DNA of 64,000 bases from NCBI GenBank assembly GCA_036362985.1, contig JAYGXS010000002.1, forward strand, positions 87,742,331-87,806,330. Direction: 5' to 3'. The notes under the pieces were generated by a model, which was not told the origin of the DNA, did not search any database, and was given only the letters and a program-made list of their open reading frames with translations. The translations under genes were made by a program, and so were the position numbers. Positions 57,330 to 64,000 of the stretch are shown piece after piece. The DNA comes from Ligula intestinalis. Lineage: Eukaryota; Platyhelminthes; Cestoda; Diphyllobothriidea; Diphyllobothriidae. Every line of letters begins with the position of its first letter. Positions within the stretch are counted from its first letter, which is position 1.

Positions 57330-57475
57330 TCAGCTTTTCAGACCCGAACCCATATCTGCTACTGCTCTTTCATTATATCTCCGATGACAATCCACGACGG
57401 ATCTCGGAACTTCAAGCGAATAAAAGTATTGTCTCTGCGACCGAGTCGTCTTCTTCTCAATTTGCAGAACTGTAT
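57330..57475 (+). repeat. Penelope family E 3' tail relic
   Basis: The plus strand reads ATALSLYLRR and then a stop, later KYCLCDRVVFFSI, matching the tail at 54.3 kb in opposite orientation. Confidence 0.55.
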
Positions 57476-57604
57476 TCTGCGCTCCTCTGTACGTAGACAA
57501 ACAAACATTTACCCAGCTAACACAACCTCTGGTGCTATTACTGTCCCTATCGTAAAAAAATATGGTAATGGAATCAACTGTACAGCTACAGGCATTACGG
57601 TTCA

Positions 57605-57960
57605 ATGAAAAAAAAGTTGAGAAAATTCCCATCAAAGAATTCAGAAAGTAATCGTCGGGCGCACGGATACTTTCGATAAATTCTCGTCGCGCCGGTATAT
57701 AGGAGCGGGGCACAAGTTAAAACGTGTTCGTCGTTTCGTACAAGTGAGCATAGGGGGAGGGAGGAGTCGATGAGAGTTTGGCGCAGCCATTCGTGGGGAG
57801 TGCAGGGCGAAAAATAGAGCGCGGACAAGTGCACGTCGCTAAGTGACTGTCGGCCATGCCAGACGTGGAGATTGTACCAGCTTATTTCGTGCACACAATG
57901 CCGGCTTTATCAACCTGATAGATTCTGCTGTTGCCAGCAGGCGCTGATCCAGGGAAAATT
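57605..57960 (-). mobile_element. Penelope-like family A relic, C-terminal end and 3' tail
   Basis: CCTGGATCAGCGCCTGCTGG, CAACAGCAGAATCTATCAGG (minus) correspond to the [12 protein letters not shown] segment; then a C-rich region and the shared 3' end with TCTTTGATGGGAATTTTCTC. Confidence 0.7.
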
Positions 57961-58322
57961 GGCGAGGGAGGTCCAATAAGGTCACTTTCTGAAGGGTTTT
58001 CTGTATGCTGTGAGTTGCATCTTATGATAATACGCAGGCCAAATTCACTACAGAGATGTGTGGCACAAAATTAGATACATTCTAGAAATTGTTAATGTTA
58101 TCGAATAGGGGTGCCCTAAGGAATCCAAAGTGAGCTTTGAAATTTAAAAGAGAAAACTTTATGCTCATATCATTTGCCAGTATTTACCAAGATGTTTTCG
58201 TGTAAAGCTAGTATAGACTTTCTGAAAATACAAACTTGCGATGCCTCCAGTGCAGTATTCATTTTCGGACAAATGTGAAATATTTATTTTAGAAACTGTG
58301 TGCATATTTTGAATAAACTCAC

Positions 58323-58363
58323 CGCGTTTGGTAGATGTGGTATTCAGTAGGCCAGTTGGATAA
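58323..58363 (-). CDS. Candidate mini-exon, unidentified
   Basis: Acceptor TACTTTTCAG and donor GTGAGTTT frame 41 bp reading LSNWPTEYHIYQTR in one phase. Splice signals are good but the exon is too short to judge, and its phase does not join directly to 57070-57152. Confidence 0.15.
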
Positions 58364-58444
58364 CTGAAAAGTATAATTTTCAATCCAATTTATTTAAGGG
58401 TCATTAATTTTAAAAACAGTTAAACATAAACTTGTCGTAAATCA

Positions 58445-58960
58445 TATCAGCCGCCCGGCATGGCTAGCCAAGGGTGAAGTCAGAAGCATCAACTGCGCCA
58501 TCCTTGCCCACCAGGTTGACTCTGGACATCGTGTGGACCTTGAAGGTCATTTATAAGGCCCCAACAAACTACCCAAAGTCCATGGGTCAGCGTTTGCTAG
58601 CAACAGAAGAAACAACCGAGATTTTGTTGATAAAGCCGGTTTTGTGCACGCTTAGCATGACCAACGCTTACATAACTACCTGCATCTTTCCGCGCTTTCT
58701 TCCATTTCCAGCTTCCCCCGTCAACAAACCATCATCGCCTCGCAGCCAGCCGAGTACTATCAACCCCACCTCGTTCCCTATGCCCATGACTAATTTGCCC
58801 GTGACAATGAACACAATTGCCAGCATGTTACCTTTTACCCCCACCCTACATAAAGGTAACGACGCAAGGAAACTTTTATCGAAAGCCAAGTTTACTCGTC
58901 AGATATCCTCCTGAATTCTCTGATGGTAATTTTTGCAACGTTAAATTAAAAATTCTCGCA
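58445..58960 (+). mobile_element. Penelope-like family A relic
   Basis: The plus strand reads RLDIVWTLKVIYKAP-like and YPKSMGQRLLATEETTEILL with VLCTLSMTNA, then a C-rich tail and the 3' end GAATTCTCTGATGGTAATTT. The endonuclease core is absent. Confidence 0.7.
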
Positions 58961-59530
58961 TTTGTTAAATTCTACCACACTTTCCAGTGTCCGCATGTTC
59001 GCTTGTATTGGCATAGTTCCTACGGGCCTCTTTGGGAATTTCCAATGTTCATTTAGTCTGTGAACATTGTTTACCTGTTCCGAGCTGCTGATGTCTAGTT
59101 TTATTTGATTAAATGCAAGGTAATGTGACGCCCGTCGAGCAGAAGGCCAGTAGGCTACGTCGGGCAGAGAGAGGAAATGCCCCATGTTTACCTATGGCGC
59201 ATAACAACAACCTGTGCAAAGGCGGCTGTAGTGGCCAACTGTAGTCACGTGTTCCTAGCCCTGCGCACGACAGGCTCGATAAAATTCTGCCTTGGTGCTT
59301 GAAAAATGCACGTTCGCATGGTGGATATTTCCCTGAAGAGACGGCCAGTCACTTCGCACATTTTTGTTAAAGGCAGGTGATGTGAGGAGGAGCCCTTGAG
59401 GAAGACGTTTGTTTTTAGCCTGCAGGCAGCAACGGCAAATGAACCCAGAAACTCTCAATAAAAATAAAGGACAAGAAAAGAATAAAATCCTCTAACGATT
59501 TTCTCATTTCACACGAGGTTAGGACAGACA
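58961..59530. other. No gene identified
   Basis: Frames of 67-79 codons on the minus strand without recognisable motifs. Confidence 0.35.
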
Positions 59531-59532
59531 AT

Positions 59533-59553
59533 GGATTGTGTGTGTGTGTGTGT
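59533..59553 (+). repeat. TG dinucleotide microsatellite
   Basis: About ten TG units directly before the truncated MITE A copy 6. Confidence 0.9.
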
Positions 59554-59555
59554 GC

Positions 59556-59978
59556 ATTGTTGTTTCATTGTACTTAGAAATGTTGCTGATTTATAGCTTT
59601 AGATTTTCCTACTTTGTATTATCGTTTAACGCATTGAAAAAAAACTCGGTTTCTTGAAACTCCTGAAAAAATAGAGATGGTGGTTAGGATGTCATCTACT
59701 TACCTGATATCTAACTTACCGTTCTGGAGTCCGATTAGTATAGACCGCAGCCCGAAGCGCCGCGCACTCCTTCAGTTTACATGCGGAACAACTCACTCTC
59801 AGCGGCCGCGGGAAGCAACTTTGACTACATTTTCCCACCTTACCTTTACTTTTACAAATGCCCTTTACTGCCTATCCTATTTCCCCATTCCCAGAACCCC
59901 CTATAACCACCGTATTCATAGGAAAAATGGTGGGATTAGGGGTTTATGAGGTGCATTAGCTTAACTACTTCTTCCGAA
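59556..59978 (+). mobile_element. MITE family A, copy 6, left end missing
   Basis: TTGCTGATTTATAGCTTTAG, TAACTTACCGTTCTGGAGTC and GGGATTAGGGGTTTATGAGG follow copies 1 and 4. The left TIR is absent, replaced by the TG repeat. Confidence 0.72.
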
Positions 59979-60139
59979 TAAATGAACCAACAAATTCTAG
60001 ATTAAAGGGCGTTAAAACCAACAATTGCGATTTTCCCTTCTGCGAAAATTCCCATTTTACGATTGATGTCATATTGGCAAATAGTTGTTTTCAGCCATTC
60101 ATCAACAGGCCGGTACAGTGACATGGAGAATAAAAATGG

Positions 60140-60640
60140 TCATCTAATTGCAGCGTTTATATGATCGTCAGGTCGGGGGAGAGAGAGGAAGGGGGCTAGA
60201 AGGGGGTGGCTGGAATTAAGCCTCTTAGTTTTTCGTCGTCTTCTGGGTGCGGGCGCCACCGCGTGGAGGACTTCGGTTGCGATGGGCAAAGAAGACGGAG
60301 GGACGTTCTCACGGTCAGCGGGTTGGGGCCAGTATGGCAGCCGCGCAGCCTGCGCTTGGCTATTCTCTATAGCTTCGTTCTGTGTATTTTCAGAAGACAT
60401 GGCTTCAAAAGGCGTGGGATTTCCGCGTGCAGATGGCCAAAAGAGGCAGATTGCTAGTACCAGCGCCTTTTGACAGCATTGACTGGGTTTCGCTAACCGG
60501 ATTGGCAGTGCCTTTGCCGTGGCTAATGCCTGCTTGCGCAGGCCTTTGAGGTAGTATGTCGGCCTGTGATATATCACCCAAAATGTTTTCCTGGTTTCTG
60601 AAGTTAAAACAATGCTGTCTCGAGGCTGCTCCCAGCATTA
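60140..60640 (-). mobile_element. Penelope-like family A relic with open C-terminal tail
   Basis: A 145-codon minus frame reads YYLKGLRKQALATAKALPIR, LAKPSQCCQKALVLA, then an unusual tail PQPADRENVPPSSLPI and APRRRRKTKRLNSSHPLLAP. The first part matches the copy at 27.1 kb ([19 protein letters not shown]). Confidence 0.6.
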
Positions 60641-61137
60641 TCGGCAGTCTGAATTTCGCAGTCAGCTAGCATCTCCTCATTCCTCTTCCATTCGCAGGGA
60701 TACCATGTGAAATGTTACAGTTTTTAGAATGAACCGAAAGGCAGGCATCACAAGAAATTTATTTCCATGGAAAGACATCCTTTGGGAAATAAGTAAGTTT
60801 ATTGAGTAAATTTTCGACACTGGATCCCCAGTTCTTCGTCAGACTTGCGAGAAATTTGCAAACAACAGTTAGCATTTCAAAGTGCTCGTACAGTTATATA
60901 GTCAGTCTGGTGTGGGTGTTAATTGGGGGTTACAACTTGCGTCACATCGTGATGGACATGATTATCAGTTGCAATGCCGTAATGAGTAATGGGCAACTGA
61001 CATTTGAGTTAGTCCGGTGTCAGTCCGGGATCAGTCCACGCTATCCGGTGTGGGCGCTTATTGCGGTTCATGTTGGTCCATGTTTGTCGGCTGCAGTCTT
61101 TTCCACCTTTCTTTGAGGTGTTTGTACACTCCGGCTA
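60641..61137. other. No gene identified
   Basis: A 104-codon plus frame (60802-61116) has no recognisable domain; short GTCAGTCCGGGATCAGTCC-type internal repeats near 61018. Confidence 0.35.
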
Positions 61138-61870
61138 ACGTTGCGAAAATCCCCATTCGATAATTCAGAAGGACAGTTGGCGAGCATACGTATACTTTCG
61201 ATAAATTCTCTTCGGGCCATTACATTTATATGGAAGGGGAAGGTACAGGGTGACAAGCAATCAATTAATTATCGTTCTAATCAACTAAGTCTTGGCAATG
61301 GGGGCTTGGGGTTTGGGTTGATAAAAAGGGGGAAGTGACAGGGTAATTAGGAGAGGGGGGAAAAGAACGCGTGGAAAATGCTGGCAGTTCTGCGGCCGTT
61401 GGCCATGCTAGGCTTGGGGCCTGAAGAAAGTTCTTCTGCGCGCACAACACCGGCTTCATCAGGCGAATGGCCGTGGCCTCCGCTGTTGCCAGCAGCCGTT
61501 GACCCAGGGACTTCGGGTAATCTGGTGAGACCTTGTAGATCACCTTAAAGGCTTCGTTTGGGTCAACACGGTGTCCAGAGTCCACCATATGAGCAAGAAT
61601 GGAACTGTTGATGTTCCTGACTTCGCCTTCGTTAAGCCATGGTGGCAGATGCTCCCGTATCCTCTTGGATAAGCGCCGGCTCGTGCGACCTATGTAACCT
61701 GCTCCACAGGAACAAGTAAATGAGTAGATGCACATGGAAGTGGTCTGGGCTGGCAGCTTATCAGACCAGATGCGGGGTCGATAATTGCGCGACAATTATG
61801 CCCGCTGTCGTCAGAGTTGTTGTTGCGCCCAGTCCTTCCCACTTGACTGATTCTCTCGTTCAGGAAATTT
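61138..61870 (-). mobile_element. Penelope-like family A, best preserved endonuclease
   Basis: The minus 172-codon frame (61795-61277) reads [80 protein letters not shown] and [17 protein letters not shown], ending LAWPTAAELP and a proline-rich tail. The cysteine pair, YIG motif and downstream R and E/H residues of the GIY-YIG fold are present. The reverse transcriptase is missing. It serves as reference for the other family A relics. Confidence 0.83.
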
Positions 61871-62170
61871 CTCAGTACACCGTATGAGGCCGCCAAATCG
61901 TTGCGCTTGTTGATAGACTGGGGGGGGCGGAGAACCATGACTCGAGCAGCTCCAGACTCACGCGGTTGTCACCTCTTGCGAGGATTTCGGCCTCGTCAAA
62001 CTTGAAAATATGGCCGAATCCCGTCGAATGAGCTGCAACCTGGGAATTGGGGTCTTTCTTCCTTATCGCCGCTGCATGCTCGGTCATTCGCGTCTGGAGT
62101 AACCTCCCGGTTTCTCCGACGTAATTGCTTTGTCCACAACTACATCAGATCCGGTAAACGACCCCATATA
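61871..62170 (-). pseudogene. Penelope-like element relic, family C endonuclease
   Basis: The minus strand reads VYRI, a stop, CSCGQSNYVGETGRLLQTRM, TEHAAAIRKKDPNSQVAAHS and GFGHIFKFDEAEILARGDNR. This is a second, distinct GIY-YIG family, with YVG in place of YIG, lying directly beside the family A copy. Confidence 0.75.
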
Positions 62171-62990
62171 GGAGCTAAGGCTACGATGGTTATGGCCTTA
62201 ACACCTACAATCTTCCAGACCCTGGTTCCTTAGGAGATAGGAGAAGCCTTTGGAAGGCCAGAGTAGAAGGAAGAGTTTATTTTGTACACAGGACGGAGAA
62301 TAGATGGAAAGAGTGTTGACTCGCGGATACCCGCAATCCGGCTGCTAGGGCGTCAATTCCGGAGTCACTAGAGCATCAGGAACCGCAGGCGAATGCTTTG
62401 TCCCGGGGGCCAATGGGGCTGCTGAACTCTAGACTAGCGCGTGCGAACGACCTTGAGGTTGGCTTACGCTGGCTAGCCTGAGCGCGCGTTCGCGCTGGCT
62501 AGCCAGTGCGCGTCGGTCAAGGACAGTTAGCGCCTAGCCCAGCAGTGGGCGCGCAGGCAGGCTAAAGGCATCATGCGTCAGCCATTGGTCTTGGGCTGTA
62601 AGTGGCTGCAACAAGGCCACTAACTACCTCCGCTGTCACATTAAAGCTACCTCTTGAGATCGTCACCTTCTGTACCAACTTGTTGGTGCAGTCGGTGGAC
62701 CTCATTGAAATCGATAGTCGAACATACATAAATTTTATCGCACACGAAAATTGCCCATGGAAAGAGCCATCCTTTCAGTTCCAGTGTTGTAGATAAACTT
62801 CCTGCTGTCAGTGTGGGATGATTCAACTGATGAATATGAAAAACAGGGTCCGTCTGATGGGATTCAGCATGCTAGTGGGGTTAGTGGTGTTAGCCAGTGG
62901 TATTATTTGATGTTTATTAGGAAATATCTGGCAGGGTTGGGGAGGTTTGGGGAGGGTGAGAGACGTTGAGCTGCCTTTTTAAGCATTGAT
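62171..62990. other. No gene identified; contains a 38-bp hairpin
   Basis: GC-rich to about 62600 (possibly an LTR or element end, termini not found), then AT-richer. The palindrome is listed separately. Confidence 0.35.
62469..62506. repeat. Perfect 10-bp stem hairpin with GC-rich inner stem
   Basis: CTGGCTAGCC (62469-62478) is the inverse of GGCTAGCCAG (62497-62506), with AGCGCG/CGCGCT paired inside. Function unknown; such palindromes occur near element ends. Confidence 0.6.
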
Positions 62991-62993
62991 ATA

Positions 62994-63929
62994 TATTCAC
63001 TCAGAAATGTGCGAACACCGATCGAATAGGCTTCCAAACTAAACAAAGTTCATGTGGTGGTCAGAGGTTCCCAACGGGTGACCACCTGCCAGGCCGATTC
63101 CGGCCAAGTCGTAATAGCAGTAAGGGGGTATGACAGCATTTGGGGGAAAATCGGTACAGACCTGTTTTGGGCTTATTAGCCTTCATCAGCCAAGCATAAC
63201 CCTGAACACCAGCTGGTCGTACAACACAAACAAACGCACTCACAGACGGCGCAGTTGGTCCACCACTGGTGTCTATCAGATGGATCATAAGCACTTAATC
63301 GGACCGCAATTCACCAGCGCCTCGCCACCTGCCATGTGCTGTCACTGCTGATCGGGTATATATTCACTCAGAAATGTGCGAACACCGATCGACTAGGGTT
63401 CCAAACTAAACAAAGTTCATGTGGTGGTCAGAGGTTCCCAACGGGTTACCGCCTTCCAGGCCGATTCCGGCCAAGTCATAATAGCAGTAAGTGGGGTATG
63501 ACAGCATTTGGGGGAAAATCGGTACAGAACTGTTTTGGGCTTATTAGCCTTCATCAGCCAAGCATAACCCTGAACACCAGCTGGTCGGACAACACAAACA
63601 AACGCTCTCACAGATGGCGCAGTTGGTCCACCACTGGTGTCTATCAGATGGGTCATAAGCACTTCATCGAACCGCAATTCACCAGCGCCTCGCCACCTGC
63701 CATGTGCTGTCACTGCTGATCGGGTATATATTCACTCAGAAATGTGCGAACACCGATCGACTAGGGTTCCAAACTAAACAAAGTTCATGTGGTGGTCAGA
63801 GGTTCCCAACGGGTTACCGCCTTCCAGGCCGAGTCCAGCCAATTCATAATAGCAGATGGCTGCTGAAGGCTAATAAGCCCAAAACAGTTCTGTACCGATT
63901 TTCCCCCAAATGCTGTCATACCCCCCTTA

Positions 63930-63930
<1 letters not shown>
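62994..63930. repeat. Tandem repeat of about 367 bp, 2.3 units plus an inverted piece
   Basis: TATTCACTCAGAAATGTGCG begins units at 62994, 63361 and 63729. Each unit contains GTTCATGTGGTGGTCAGAGG and the SINE-like GGGCTTATTAGCCTTCATCA. The third unit breaks at about 63855, and 63856-63930 is an inverted copy of the GGTACAGAACTGTTTTGGGC region. Confidence 0.9.
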
Positions 63931-63931
<1 letters not shown>

Positions 63932-63974
<43 letters not shown>

Positions 63975-63976
63975 AT
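63932..63976 (+). repeat. TA dinucleotide microsatellite
   Basis: About 22 TA units at the end of the tandem block. Confidence 0.95.
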
Positions 63977-64000
63977 ATATGAGAAGAAGAGGCGATCTCG

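Noticed and set aside
63785..63976. Frames ending in alternating I and Y codons
   Set aside because: They read through the TA microsatellite.
1..64000. CRISPR arrays, operons or bacterial gene clusters
   Set aside because: The sequence is eukaryotic (spliced kinesin, SINEs, Helitron, Penelope elements). The repeats present are transposons, microsatellites and one 367-bp tandem block, none with regular spacers.

Overview
The window looks like nuclear DNA from a flatworm, and within flatworms a tapeworm of the diphyllobothriid type is the best guess. The reasons are introns packed with Penelope-like elements of several families, flatworm-style GIY-YIG endonuclease relics, tRNA-derived SINEs, and very short introns next to multi-kilobase ones inside one gene. 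The genus call is inference. Two 10-base N runs (3117-3126, 41241-41250) show that this is a draft scaffold.

The one clear host gene is a kinesin-1 heavy chain (KIF5/Khc) on the minus strand. Thirteen coding exons, all with GT-AG borders and matching phases, run from the start codon at 45265-45263 down to 1813. Together they encode 821 residues: the whole motor domain (P-loop GQTSSGKT, switch [10 protein letters not shown], switch II DLAGSE), the neck, a proline run, the coiled-coil stalk and the kinesin-1 signature region [12 protein letters not shown]. The last roughly 150 residues (tail) lie beyond the left edge. Introns 3-5 are only 45, 43 and 70 bp, while most others are 2.3 to 8.9 kb and full of transposon debris. 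Three possible further exons upstream of the start codon (57.1, 51.4 and 49.4 kb) are phase-compatible with the kinesin frame but unproven.

Mobile DNA by position: 0.9-1.5 kb MITE family A; 5.3-6.8 kb long-TIR element family B carrying an inserted Penelope fragment; 7.6-9.2 and 13.6-14.3 kb two inverted-structure Penelope units with 11-bp target duplications; 14.3-16.2 kb a decayed Helitron with a recognisable 3' end; 20.6-23.5 kb a second family B element into which a DD37D mariner and a solo LTR have inserted; 24-27 kb MITE A copies and a Penelope relic; 29.1-30.1 kb an undisturbed family B element; 31.0-31.7 kb the 3' end of a non-LTR retrotransposon; 32.3-32.9 and 36.7-37.3 kb MITE A; 34.7-35.7 and 38.6-39.2 kb inverted Penelope units; 49.6-51.1 kb a second mariner; 51.7-53.6 kb a decayed non-LTR reverse transcriptase cut by a SINE; 54-62 kb mostly Penelope relics and an inverted duplicated short ORF; 63-64 kb a 367-bp tandem repeat ending in a TA microsatellite.

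Nothing here suggests an operon or a multi-gene system. The interest lies in the layered transposon insertions, whose target duplications let their order be read, and in the compact Penelope units that carry endonuclease without reverse transcriptase.
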